NCBI RefSeq assembly: GCF_002760655.1
Contig: NZ_PDOC01000002.1
Coordinates: 248,001 to 312,000, forward strand
Direction of reading: 5' to 3'
Source of the DNA: Massilia eurypsychrophila
GTDB lineage: Bacteria > Pseudomonadota > Gammaproteobacteria > Burkholderiales > Burkholderiaceae_D
Length of the DNA: 64,000 nucleotides
Below, piece by piece: positions 18,060-26,072 of this stretch. The position numbers were made by a program, and so were the translations under genes. How positions within the stretch are numbered: the stretch's first letter is position 1; each line of letters opens with the position of its first letter. Below the pieces are notes generated by a model that was given only the letters and a program-made list of their open reading frames with translations, was not told where the DNA came from and did no database searches.

Positions 18060-19757
18060 ATGCTGAAAAAATTGCGCATTGGCCCTAAATTGTTGCTGGC
18101 GCCAGGGCTGGTGCTGATCCTGCTGCTGTTTACGGCCGGCAGCGCCTATTACGGCATGGTGCGGCAGAACGCCTCGCTGGAAAACCTGGTGCAGGTGCGC
18201 GCGGCGCGCCTGAAGGCCGCCGCCGACGTGTCGGGCGACGCCAAGTACGTGCACGGCAGCGTCTACCAGCTGCTGGCCTGGATCAACGGCAGCTTCGCCC
18301 AGGCGCGGCTCGACGGCCTGACCGCCGACATCGGCAAGAAGCAGGCCGCCATCGCGGCGCAGCTGGCGGCGCTGGCGGCGGTGGCCGATCCGGCCGAACG
18401 CAAGATCATCGACGCCTGCAGCGCCGCGCTGGTGGCCTACCGCAAGAGCGTGCAGCAGACGATCGAACTGGCCCAGGTCGACCAGTCGACCGCGACCGCC
18501 TCGATGAGCAAGGCGGAAAAGGAGTTCGGCCTGCTCAACAACCAGCTGGGCGCATTGTCCGCGCTCGAGCGCACCCTCAGCGAAAGCGCCTTCAGCGCCG
18601 CCAAGGCCGATTTCCGCGTGCAGGTGGCGACCATGGCCGGCCTGGTCATGCTGTCGATCGCGCTGTCGCTGCTGGCCACCGTGATGGTGCGGCGCGCGAT
18701 GCTGGGCGATATCCGCGCCATGGCCGACGTCATGGGCGAACTGGCCGAAGGCCGGCTGGCGGTCGGCGCCGGCAACGATGGGCGCGACGAGATCGCCGCC
18801 ACCTCGCGCGCGCTCGATCACACCATCGCCAAGCTGACGACGACCTTGCGCCGCATCCTGGCGTCGGTGCGTTCGATCGACACCGCGTCGCAGGAAATCG
18901 CCACCGGCAACCTGGACCTGTCGACCCGCACCGAGATGCAGGCCGGTTCGCTCGAGCAGACCGCCAGCGCGATGGAGACGCTGACGGTGGCGGTCAAGGA
19001 AAACGCCAACAACGCGCGGCTCGCCACCGAGCTTGCCGCCAGCGCGGCGACCTTGGCGGCCAACGGCGGCAAGGCGGTCGACCGAGCGGTCAACACGATG
19101 GAGTCGATCAAGGCCAGTTCGCGCAAGATCGTCGAGATCATCGGCGTCATCGACGGCATCTCGTTCCAGACCAATATCCTGGCGCTCAACGCCGCGGTCG
19201 AAGCGGCGCGCGCCGGCGAGCAGGGTCGCGGCTTTGCGGTGGTGGCGTCGGAAGTGCGCACGCTGGCGCAGCGTTCGGCGGCGGCGGCGAAGGAGATCAA
19301 GTCGCTGATCGCCGCCTCGGTCGCCATCATCGACGGCGGCAGCGCGTCGGTCAACGAGGCCGGCAGCAGCATGGGCAATATCGTCGCCTCGGTCCAGCAG
19401 GTCAACGACATCATCGCGCGCATCAGCGTGGCCAGCTCCGAGCAGGCCGACGGCATCGCCGAAGTCAATCACGCGGTCGGCCAGATGGACGACATGACGC
19501 AGCAGAACGCGGCGCTGGTGGAACAGGCGGCGGCGGCGGCGGCCAGCCTGCACGAGCAGACCATTAACCTGGCCGAAGCGGTGTCGATCTTCAAGATCGA
19601 AGGCGAGGATACGGCGGCGGCCGAAGCGCCCGCCGGCGCCGAGCCGGACGCCGGCTTCCACGATCGGTCCGAGCGCCGTTCAGCGCACAGCGGCATGCGC
19701 GGCGCCGCACGCGCACTGACGGGACGCGCCGCGCAGGCCGCGCGCAAGAAAGTCTAG
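18060..19757 (+). CDS. Methyl-accepting chemotaxis protein
   Basis: A 565-residue chemoreceptor: TM1 at about 10-30, a periplasmic four-helix-bundle-like region at about 31-187, TM2 at about 188-210, a HAMP domain and the signalling hairpin with [20 protein letters not shown]. The tail is basic and lacks a WxxF docking peptide, unlike the receptor at 11138. The ATG at 18060 has GGGAG at a good distance; a TTG seven codons upstream is less likely. Its stop TAG shares the palindrome CTAG with the stop of the convergent glycosylase gene (4-base overlap). The ligand is unknown; the upstream Cache protein is a candidate partner. Confidence 0.93.
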   Translation: MLKKLRIGPKLLLAPGLVLILLLFTAGSAYYGMVRQNASLENLVQVRAARLKAAADVSGDAKYVHGSVYQLLAWINGSFAQARLDGLTADIGKKQAAIAAQLAALAAVADPAERKIIDACSAALVAYRKSVQQTIELAQVDQSTATASMSKAEKEFGLLNNQLGALSALERTLSESAFSAAKADFRVQVATMAGLVMLSIALSLLATVMVRRAMLGDIRAMADVMGELAEGRLAVGAGNDGRDEIAATSRALDHTIAKLTTTLRRILASVRSIDTASQEIATGNLDLSTRTEMQAGSLEQTASAMETLTVAVKENANNARLATELAASAATLAANGGKAVDRAVNTMESIKASSRKIVEIIGVIDGISFQTNILALNAAVEAARAGEQGRGFAVVASEVRTLAQRSAAAAKEIKSLIAASVAIIDGGSASVNEAGSSMGNIVASVQQVNDIIARISVASSEQADGIAEVNHAVGQMDDMTQQNAALVEQAAAAAASLHEQTINLAEAVSIFKIEGEDTAAAEAPAGAEPDAGFHDRSERRSAHSGMRGAARALTGRAAQAARKKV

Positions 19758-20323
19758 AACGGCCGGCTGACGAAGCGCGATCCGGCCAGCCCGAAGCGCC
19801 ACGGCACATCCATCGCCTTCGAGATGCCGATGCGCGGGCCGGCCACCACCTGCACCGGCTGCGGCGCCGCCCACAGCGCGAACGGCGGCAGCGCCAGCGC
19901 CATCGCGTTGTGATCGCGCGACACGCCCAGCGCCTGGCACAATTTGCCGGGCCCGGAACACAGCAGCAGTTCCGCCTCCAGTGCACGCCGTTCGCGCATG
20001 CGCTCGAGCCCTTCGAGCGGCTCGATGGCGCGGATCAGCACCCCGGCGCCATGCCCGCTTTCGCGGCAGACGAAATTGAGGCACCAGTGGATCCCATACG
20101 AGCGATACACATAGGCGTGGGCAGGGTCGCCGAACATGGCGCCATTGCGCTCGGTCGGCCCGGAAAAGGCGTGCGATGCCGGATCCTCCCGATCGTACGC
20201 TTCGGTTTCGACGATGCGCCCGCCGACGCCGTCGACCAGCAGCACGGTGCCGATCAGCTGGCGCGCCACCAGGTCCGACGGCGCATGGAAGTCGATACCG
20301 GCCAGTATGAAATTCTTTGTCAT
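19754..20323 (-). CDS. 3-methyladenine DNA glycosylase (MPG/AAG family)
   Basis: A 189-residue base-excision enzyme of the mammalian-type AAG family (PF02245). It excises alkylated purines and hypoxanthine from DNA. Signatures are [28 protein letters not shown] (catalytic Glu in ETEAY), [30 protein letters not shown] and [19 protein letters not shown]. The length is usual. It is transcribed alone, convergent with the chemoreceptor; their stop codons overlap in CTAG. Confidence 0.93.
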   Translation of the reverse strand: MTKNFILAGIDFHAPSDLVARQLIGTVLLVDGVGGRIVETEAYDREDPASHAFSGPTERNGAMFGDPAHAYVYRSYGIHWCLNFVCRESGHGAGVLIRAIEPLEGLERMRERRALEAELLLCSGPGKLCQALGVSRDHNAMALALPPFALWAAPQPVQVVAGPRIGISKAMDVPWRFGLAGSRFVSRPF

Positions 20324-20483
20324 GCAGGAATTCTAGCGCGGCTGCGGCGATGGGCCGCGCCCGATTCGGCGCCCAGCATCCGTTTCCTGGCCGCCACAGA
20401 TTGCGCAGAACGAGTGCGACCCGGCCTGCAGTGGTTTATAGTGTGGGGTATTGCCTAAATGCATCATTCGACAGAAATAACAG

Positions 20484-21335
20484 ATGAATAACCTTGCAGT
20501 TCCCCGCGACGCCGACCCGGTCGACGCTTTGATCAGGTCGATCCGGATCCCGCCGCGTCCCAGTTTGCTGGCCGACCTGCAGCGCGAGCTCTCAGCCGCC
20601 GATCCGTCGCCTGCGGCGATCGGGCGCATCATCGCCAGCGACGTCGGCATGTCCGGCGCGCTGCTCAAGCTGGCCAATTCGCCGTTCTATGGCAGCACCC
20701 GCAAGGCCAAGTCGATCGACCAGGCGATCCTCTTCCTCGGCATTAATCAGGTGGCAGCCCTGATGACCGGCCTGCTGGCGCGCCAGGCGATACCGTCCGA
20801 CAGCGCCGCGCTGGCCGCGTTCTGGGACCTGTCGACCCGGCGCGCGCAGGCGATGGTATTTCTGTCGCGCCGCCTGCGTATCGGCGCGCCTGATGTCGCC
20901 CACACCTTCGGCCTGTTTTGCGACACCGGCGTGGCGCTGCTGCTGAACCGCTTTCCGGGCTACGCCGCCACGTTTGAAGCTGCCTGCCTCGAGCCGCAGT
21001 GCCGCGTCACCGACATCGAGGACGAGCGTCACAGCACCAACCACGCAGCGGTTGGCTGCCTGCTGGCGCGTAACTGGGGCTTGTCGAGCGACGTATCGGT
21101 GGCGATCCTGCACCACCACGATTACAGCGTGATCGACGACGCCGCTACCGACGACGCGGTCCGTTCACTGGTGGCTCTGGCACTGCTGGCCGAGCGCTCG
21201 CTGCAGGCGTACCAGGGCCACGCCGTCTCGCTCGAATGGGAAAAGGGCGGCGAGCGCGCCTGCGCCTACCTCGGCCTGTCCGACGACGAGATCACCGACC
21301 TGCTCGACAACCTGCACGACTGCTTCAGCCACTAG
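20484..21335 (+). CDS. HDOD-domain signalling protein
   Basis: A 283-residue protein that is almost entirely an HDOD domain (PF08668). Signatures are IPPRPSLLADLQRELSAADP, IIASDVGMSGALLKLANSPF and the long helical core with GLFCDTGVALLLNRFPGY. HDOD domains are degenerate HD folds used in signal transduction and are usually without phosphodiesterase activity. A late HHHDYSVIDDAA stretch retains histidines. No adjacent partner indicates its pathway. Confidence 0.88.
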   Translation: MNNLAVPRDADPVDALIRSIRIPPRPSLLADLQRELSAADPSPAAIGRIIASDVGMSGALLKLANSPFYGSTRKAKSIDQAILFLGINQVAALMTGLLARQAIPSDSAALAAFWDLSTRRAQAMVFLSRRLRIGAPDVAHTFGLFCDTGVALLLNRFPGYAATFEAACLEPQCRVTDIEDERHSTNHAAVGCLLARNWGLSSDVSVAILHHHDYSVIDDAATDDAVRSLVALALLAERSLQAYQGHAVSLEWEKGGERACAYLGLSDDEITDLLDNLHDCFSH

Positions 21336-21374
21336 CGCAGCCGGCGGCCGCCGGCGCTGATATACAATCGGCGC

Positions 21375-22061
21375 ATGCCCCGCCTCCCTCTTCTGGATAC
21401 GATTTTCTGGTCCGCGCTGACCGGCCCGCACGCGCAGTATGCCAGCGGCGCCGGCGGCGCGCGCCGCTACGCCCGCGGCTTCTCGCCGATCCTCGGCTTC
21501 GCCGATCCGCAGCAGCCCGACTTCGCCGCGCTGGCGCCGTTTTGCGACGTGGGCGAACACTTCTACTGCGACAGCTGGACGGGCGCCGCGCCCGACGGCT
21601 GGCAGATCGAGGCCGAATCGACCATGTTCCGCATGCTGTGGAACGCGCCGGCGCCGTCGGCCGACGCGGCGCCCGACGCCATTGCCCTCGGCCCCGAGCA
21701 CGCCGCGCAGGCGCTGGAGCTGGCGACGCTGTGCAAACCCGGTCCGTTCGGTCCGCGCACCATCGAGCTGGGTGACTACTTCGGCTACTTCGATGGCGGG
21801 AAGCTCGTGGCGATGGCCGGCGAGCGGGCGCACGTGGTCGGCCTGCGCGAAATCAGCGGCGTGTGCACGCATCCCGATTACCAGGGCCGCGGCTACGCAC
21901 GCAAGCTGATGATGAAGCTGGTGTACCTGCAGATGGCGCGTGGCGAGTCGCCGTTCTTGCACGTCATGCGCGCCAACGATGGCGCGCATCAGCTCTACCT
22001 GCGCATGGGGTTTGGCAATTACCTCGAGTCGGTGGTTCGGGTGGTGTCGCAAACCCGCTAA
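21375..22061 (+). CDS. GNAT-family N-acetyltransferase (FR47-like)
   Basis: A 228-residue protein. The C-terminal half is a GNAT domain: GDYFGYFDGGKLVAMAGER, then the acetyl-CoA-binding strand-loop-helix ISGVCTHPDYQGRGYARKLM (Q/R-x-x-G-x-G/A pattern) and the closing YLRMGFGNY. The N-terminal half is a less conserved domain seen in FR47-like members. The acceptor substrate is unknown. It lies 39 bases after the HDOD gene and may be cotranscribed with it. Confidence 0.9.
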   Translation: MPRLPLLDTIFWSALTGPHAQYASGAGGARRYARGFSPILGFADPQQPDFAALAPFCDVGEHFYCDSWTGAAPDGWQIEAESTMFRMLWNAPAPSADAAPDAIALGPEHAAQALELATLCKPGPFGPRTIELGDYFGYFDGGKLVAMAGERAHVVGLREISGVCTHPDYQGRGYARKLMMKLVYLQMARGESPFLHVMRANDGAHQLYLRMGFGNYLESVVRVVSQTR

Positions 22062-22217
22062 CGCGGAGCGCAAGTCGGATTGGGGCGGCCTTCGAGACGA
22101 GCTGTCACCTATGCAGAATCAATCAATACGCGCTGGCCAGCGTGTGTGATTCTGGACGCTTTCTGCAACTGATGGGCCCAACATCGGCGCCTTGCAGATA
22201 TTCGCTTATAAGCTAAT

Positions 22218-22560
22218 ATGTACAGCATAGTTCATTACTTGGACACAAAAAGGCAAAGACTTCTATCAGGAATGGCTCGATTCCCTACGAGACCGGCAGG
22301 CGAAGATTGCAATCGTTCGTAGGGTCGCGCGCTTGGAAATTGGGTTGCCCGGCGACAGCAAATCCGTACGCGGAGGCATCCAGGAACTACGAATCGATAT
22401 CGGCGCCGGCTACCGAGTCTATTTCGGATTCGTTGCAAATACCGTCATTCTGCTGACGTGCGGCGGAAACAAGCAGTCACAGCACCGCGATGTCGAATTG
22501 GCGATCAAACTGTTAAAAGACTGGAAGGCCAGACATGGATCGAACGCACCGTTCGCATGA
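22218..22560 (+). pseudogene. RelE/HigB-like toxin split by a single-base frameshift
   Basis: Two frames together spell a normal addiction-module killer protein. Frame 1 starts at ATG 22218 and reads MYSIVHYLDTK. One base later, frame 2 continues GKDFYQEWLDSLRDRQAKIA, then SVRGGIQELRIDIGAGYRVY and LLTCGGNKQSQHRD. The switch lies at a run of five A (22247-22251); four A would restore one frame of about 113 residues. Without the shift the only in-frame start is a TTG at 22333, which would drop a third of the domain. It overlaps the antitoxin gene by 26 bases, the usual arrangement. It may be an inactivated toxin, a programmed +1 shift or a sequencing error. Confidence 0.75.
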
Positions 22561-22834
22561 AGACGCGACCACCGAAATGTTTCTGGCGGATCCTGCATTG
22601 GCGGCCGAATACCTGTCGGAAGTGCTGGCAAATGGCGACGAAGCAGATGTAATGCTGGCGCTGCGCGCTCTCAGCGCCGCGTTCGGTGGCGTGCAGGACA
22701 TCGCCCGTCGCGCCGAAGCGAATCCCAATACGATGTATCGCACTCTCTCGAAGCAAGGAAATCCATCTCTCAAATCCTTGCGCGCGATACTTGGCGCGAT
22801 GGGATTGCGATTGGCCGTTCATCCGATCAATTGA
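22535..22834 (+). CDS. Addiction-module antidote protein (HigA-like HTH)
   Basis: A 99-residue protein with the COG3636 pattern: an N-terminal helical part (EMFLADPALAAEYLSEVLAN) and a helix-turn-helix (GGVQDIARRAEANPNTMYRT, then GNPSLKSLRAILGAMGLRL). It would neutralise the preceding RelE/HigB-like toxin and bind the operon promoter. It is intact although the toxin frame is broken. The local sequence around the pair is less GC-rich than its neighbours, which suggests transfer. Confidence 0.88.
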   Translation: MDRTHRSHEDATTEMFLADPALAAEYLSEVLANGDEADVMLALRALSAAFGGVQDIARRAEANPNTMYRTLSKQGNPSLKSLRAILGAMGLRLAVHPIN

Positions 22835-22844
22835 GTGCAGGGCA

Positions 22845-23369
22845 TCAGCGCTGCTTGAGCCGTGGTGCACTCAAACATACTCTCCATTGCTCCAGCTTTT
22901 GCACCAAGGTGAGCGAGGCATGCGCCGGAGACGTCGACGGAAGCACTAGTGTTCGGTAGCCGGCAGCGGCGAACTCGGGCGCGAACTTTCCCGACGTCTG
23001 CCCATTGAAGCCGACCGTCTGCAGCGCCGGGCACAATTCGCGCAGGCGCGCAAAATCATTGGCGGCCGGATTGCGGATCGCCGAGTCGAGGCTGCCCCTG
23101 CGCTCGCACGCGCCGAGCACGTCCCACAGCCCGAACCCATGCGCCAGCAGGCGCGGCAGCCGATCGGCATATGGCAACGCGGCCAGGTCCTCGCCCGTCA
23201 GCAACGACAAGATCGGCCACAGCTGGTTGCGTGGATGCGCGTAATACTGCTGCGCGGCGAGCGAGGCGGCGCCGGGAAAGCTGCCGAGGATGAGGATGCG
23301 CGTGTTGGCGGCGATCACCGGCGCCAACCCGGTCAGGCCGTCGCCCGCGATGGGAGTCGAATGAGGCAT
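22845..23369 (-). CDS. DNA-deoxyinosine glycosylase (UDG superfamily)
   Basis: A 174-residue protein of the hypoxanthine-DNA glycosylase group in the uracil-DNA glycosylase superfamily. Motif 1 is ILILGSFPGAASLAAQQYYA followed by HPRNQLWPI; later parts are GFGLWDVLGACERRGSLDSA and the closing LPSTSPAHAS. It would remove deaminated adenine from DNA in base-excision repair. It runs convergent to the antitoxin gene, with ten bases between stops, and divergent from the Mpo1-like gene. Confidence 0.88.
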   Translation of the reverse strand: MPHSTPIAGDGLTGLAPVIAANTRILILGSFPGAASLAAQQYYAHPRNQLWPILSLLTGEDLAALPYADRLPRLLAHGFGLWDVLGACERRGSLDSAIRNPAANDFARLRELCPALQTVGFNGQTSGKFAPEFAAAGYRTLVLPSTSPAHASLTLVQKLEQWRVCLSAPRLKQR

Positions 23370-23455
23370 GCCGCGATTCTATCCGATGGCCCGGCGGCGC
23401 CGGTGTAGAATCGAACGGCATTTCCACGACAACAAAAACCATTCGGAGACAATCC

Positions 23456-23902
23456 ATGCGACAGACCGGACAAGCGCGCACCATCGACGTCCTGCTGCCG
23501 AAATACAGCGAGAGCCACCTCAACCACACCAACGAGCTGATCCATTTCGTCTGCGTGCCGGTCATCGTGTTCACGCTGCTGGGAATCTTCTGGTGGATCC
23601 ATCCGCTGGCAGCGGTGGCCGTCAGCGCGGCGGCGCTGTGGTACTACTTTCAGCTGTCGCGTCCGTTTGCGATCGGCATGCTGGTGATGACGGTGCTGAT
23701 GCTCGGCCTGCTGCGCCTGATGCCGCCGCAAACCGTGCTGCCGCTGTCGATCGCCATTTTCGTGCTGGCCTGGATCGGCCAGTTCGTCGGCCACAAGATC
23801 GAGGGCAAGAAGCCGTCGTTCCTGGAAGACCTGCGCTTCCTGCTGATCGGCCCGCTGTTCGTGCTCAGCTTCCTGTACCGCCGCCTCAACGTGCGCTACT
23901 GA
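23456..23902 (+). CDS. Mpo1-like membrane protein (DUF962)
   Basis: A 148-residue protein with the DUF962/Mpo1 pattern: an N-terminal histidine cluster (YSESHLNHTNELIHFVCVP), three to four hydrophobic segments, and GHKIEGKKPSFLEDLRFLLI at the C terminus. Yeast Mpo1 is an iron-dependent dioxygenase that shortens 2-hydroxy fatty acids, and these histidines are its metal ligands. A similar role in the inner membrane is inferred, not shown. Its stop overlaps the tail of a small antisense gene. Confidence 0.88.
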   Translation: MRQTGQARTIDVLLPKYSESHLNHTNELIHFVCVPVIVFTLLGIFWWIHPLAAVAVSAAALWYYFQLSRPFAIGMLVMTVLMLGLLRLMPPQTVLPLSIAIFVLAWIGQFVGHKIEGKKPSFLEDLRFLLIGPLFVLSFLYRRLNVRY

Positions 23903-24036
23903 ACCGAACTGTCGTAACCGGTCTGGACATGCGGAGTGACCGGTTCGGCCGGCTGCTCGCCCTGCATCAGCAATGACGTGCACAGCACGACGTAGCCAAT
24001 CAGAATCAGTATCTTGACGCGCAGCGATGGTTTCAT
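23896..24036 (-). CDS. Small single-span membrane peptide
   Basis: A 46-residue frame: MKPSLRVKILILIGYVVLCT gives a basic start and one hydrophobic span, followed by a short polar tail (QGEQPAEPVTPHVQTGYDSS). GAGAGGA lies at a fair distance before the ATG. It is convergent with the Mpo1-like gene (7-base overlap of ends). It could be a real small membrane protein or a chance frame. The span and the ribosome-binding site favour the first. Confidence 0.45.
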   Translation of the reverse strand: MKPSLRVKILILIGYVVLCTSLLMQGEQPAEPVTPHVQTGYDSSVQ

Positions 24037-24188
24037 GGTCCGTCCTCTCGAAGTAAAAATGATACCGTCACCATAGGGCGGCCACGGACCAATGCCGGCT
24101 TCCTTGCGGCGACTCAAGCAAGAGCGAGCCAACCGTCGTTTTGTGGCCATGGCTGACGGAAAACGGCGAAAGCTCGTATACTTTCCTA

Positions 24189-25139
24189 ATGTCATCACCT
24201 CTCCTCTTCATCATCGCCTCGCTCATCTGGGGCTCCACCTTCTGGGCCATCACCTTGCAACTGGGCGAAGTGCCGCCGGCCGTGTCGGTGGCGTATCGCT
24301 TCGGCATCGCCGCGGCGACCCTGTTCGCCTGGTGCCTGCTGCGCGGCGATAAGCTGTGCCTGCCGTGGCGCACCCAGCGCTGGCTGATGCTGCAAGGCTT
24401 GCTGACGTTCTGCCTGTCCTACATCTGCACCTATAACGCCGAGCAATACCTGGTCTCGGCCCTGGTGGCGGTGCTGTTCGCGCTGATGGTGTTCTGGACG
24501 CCGATCTGCAGCCGCATCGCCTTCGGCACGGCGATCGGCTGGCGCACCTGGGCTGCCGGCGCGGTGGCGATGGCCGGCGTCGGCCTGCTGTTCTACCGCT
24601 CGATCGGCCTGGCCTGGCGCGATATCATGCAAGGCGGCAGCGGCCACTTCCTGCTCGGCCTGGGCCTGGCGCTGATCGCCACCATCGCCAGCTCGGCCGG
24701 CAGCGTGATCGTCACCAAGATCCGCGACCGTTCGTCGAACCTGCTGCTGACGATGGCCTGGTCGATGTTCTGGGGCACCGCGATGGTGCTGGCCTGGGTC
24801 GCTGCCAGCGGCCAGCAACTGGTGTTGCCGTCCGCCCCGCGCTACTGGATGGGCCTGTTCTACCTGTCGATCTTCGGCTCGGTGATCGCTTTCATGGCCT
24901 ACTTCACGCTGATCAACCGGATCGGCTCGCAGAAAGCGGTGTACATCGGCGTCGTCACCCCGGTCATCTCGGTGCTGCTGTCGATCCGCCTCGAACACTA
25001 CCGGCCCGGCCCGCTCGAATGGTGCGGCATGATATTGTGCCTCGCCAGCGTGGCGTGGGCCGTGCGCACGCCGTCGTCGCAGCCACTGGTCAAGACCCTC
25101 GGCCCGCTCCCATCAACCCCTGCCCTAGAGATTCCATGA
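24189..25139 (+). CDS. DMT/EamA-family transporter
   Basis: A 316-residue inner-membrane protein made of two EamA repeats, with about ten hydrophobic segments. Signatures are LLFIIASLIWGSTFWAITLQ at the start, PPAVSVAYRFGIAAATL, and in the second repeat GSVIAFMAYFTLINRIGSQK followed by VTPVISVLLS. It is probably an exporter of small metabolites or amino acids. The ATG at 24189 places the first span at the N terminus. Its stop overlaps the start of the downstream acetyltransferase (ATGA), so the pair is coupled. Confidence 0.92.
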   Translation: MSSPLLFIIASLIWGSTFWAITLQLGEVPPAVSVAYRFGIAAATLFAWCLLRGDKLCLPWRTQRWLMLQGLLTFCLSYICTYNAEQYLVSALVAVLFALMVFWTPICSRIAFGTAIGWRTWAAGAVAMAGVGLLFYRSIGLAWRDIMQGGSGHFLLGLGLALIATIASSAGSVIVTKIRDRSSNLLLTMAWSMFWGTAMVLAWVAASGQQLVLPSAPRYWMGLFYLSIFGSVIAFMAYFTLINRIGSQKAVYIGVVTPVISVLLSIRLEHYRPGPLEWCGMILCLASVAWAVRTPSSQPLVKTLGPLPSTPALEIP

Positions 25140-25636
25140 CTTCTTCCACCGTATTCGCAGTGCGTCCCGCCCAGCCGTCCGACGTCGCCCACATCCACGC
25201 CATGATCGTCGAACTGGCCGTGTTCGAAAAACTCGAACACCTGGTGGTGGCGACCGAAGCACAGCTGCACGACGGCCTGTTCGGCCAGCGCCCGTCGTGC
25301 GAAGCGATCGTCGGCGAGGAAAACGGCGAGGTGGTCACCTTCGCGCTGTTCTTCCATAACTTCTCCACCTTCCTCACGCGCAAGGGCCTGTACCTGGAAG
25401 ACCTGTACGTCAAGCAGGCACACCGCGGCAAGGGCTTCGGCCGGCAGATGCTGGCCAGGCTGGCGCAGATCGCCGTCGAGCGCGACTGCGGCCGCTTCGA
25501 ATGGTCGGTGCTCGACTGGAACGAGCCGGCGATTCAGTTCTACAAAGGCGTCGGCGCCGATGTGATGCCCGAATGGCGCATCTGCCGCGTCGCCGGCGAC
25601 GCCCTGACGCAGCTGGCCGGCGGCGCGCGCACCTGA
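25136..25636 (+). CDS. GNAT acetyltransferase, diamine/thialysine type
   Basis: A 166-residue protein of the spermidine/spermine-thialysine acetyltransferase type. Signatures are VRPAQPSDVAHIHAMIVELA, FFHNFSTFLTRKGLYLEDLY, the acetyl-CoA loop QAHRGKGFGRQML, and the closing WSVLDWNEPAIQFYKGVGA. The likely substrates are primary amines such as polyamines or thialysine. Coupling to a DMT exporter suggests acetylation followed by export, which is an inference. It is followed by a terminator. Confidence 0.9.
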   Translation: MTSSTVFAVRPAQPSDVAHIHAMIVELAVFEKLEHLVVATEAQLHDGLFGQRPSCEAIVGEENGEVVTFALFFHNFSTFLTRKGLYLEDLYVKQAHRGKGFGRQMLARLAQIAVERDCGRFEWSVLDWNEPAIQFYKGVGADVMPEWRICRVAGDALTQLAGGART

Positions 25637-25656
25637 TTTTTCTTCCGCACAGAAAA

Positions 25657-25699
25657 AACCCACGGGATAGAAACTTCACCGTGGGTTAACCCATTTTTT
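25657..25699 (+). terminator. Hairpin terminator after the DMT-GNAT operon
   Basis: AACCCACGG pairs with CCGTGGGTT across a 13-base loop, and a TTTTTT run follows after a few bases. It closes the exporter-acetyltransferase operon. Confidence 0.75.
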
Positions 25700-25892
25700 G
25701 ACGATGGGGAGGGGAGACTGGTATCGCGCCGTGCAGCGTATTGTTGTGCAACCGTTAGAGCAATCATTACTCAGATGGAAGATTGCAGGTTGATTTAAGT
25801 CAAATGATGCACTTCGCTAGCGCCCGATTGAGTTAGCACAAATGCAATAAGCATGGCAACCGCAGAATGGGTCTCTTTTCGCAGGCGGCCCC

Positions 25893-26072
25893 ATGAAATC
25901 CACATTCAAATCCCTTATTCTGCGGCTCCAGAAAGCCTGGCTGCGCTCACAAATCAACATGCATGCGCGCAGCCTGCAGACCATCGCCGAGCAGCGTGAA
26001 AACGACTTCCAGGCCGAATGCATCTTGCACCGCGAGGTCACCGCGATGCGCTCGAAACTGCAGTCGCTATAG
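25893..26072 (+). CDS. Small basic helical protein (59 residues)
   Basis: This short frame begins MKSTFKSLILRLQKAWLRSQ and continues with HARSLQTIAEQRENDFQAEC and a final helix (ILHREVTAMRSKLQSL). It is basic, predicted helical throughout, with a heptad-like pattern that could form a coiled coil. Codon use is coding-like (GC-rich third positions in the second half), and its stop overlaps the stop of the convergent ABC gene by six bases. The function is not recognised. Confidence 0.55.
   Translation: MKSTFKSLILRLQKAWLRSQINMHARSLQTIAEQRENDFQAECILHREVTAMRSKLQSL

Noticed and set aside
18042-19661. A 539-codon minus-strand frame opposite the chemoreceptor
   Set aside because: The plus strand encodes a full chemoreceptor with its signalling hairpin; the minus frame is an Arg/His/Gly-rich shadow.
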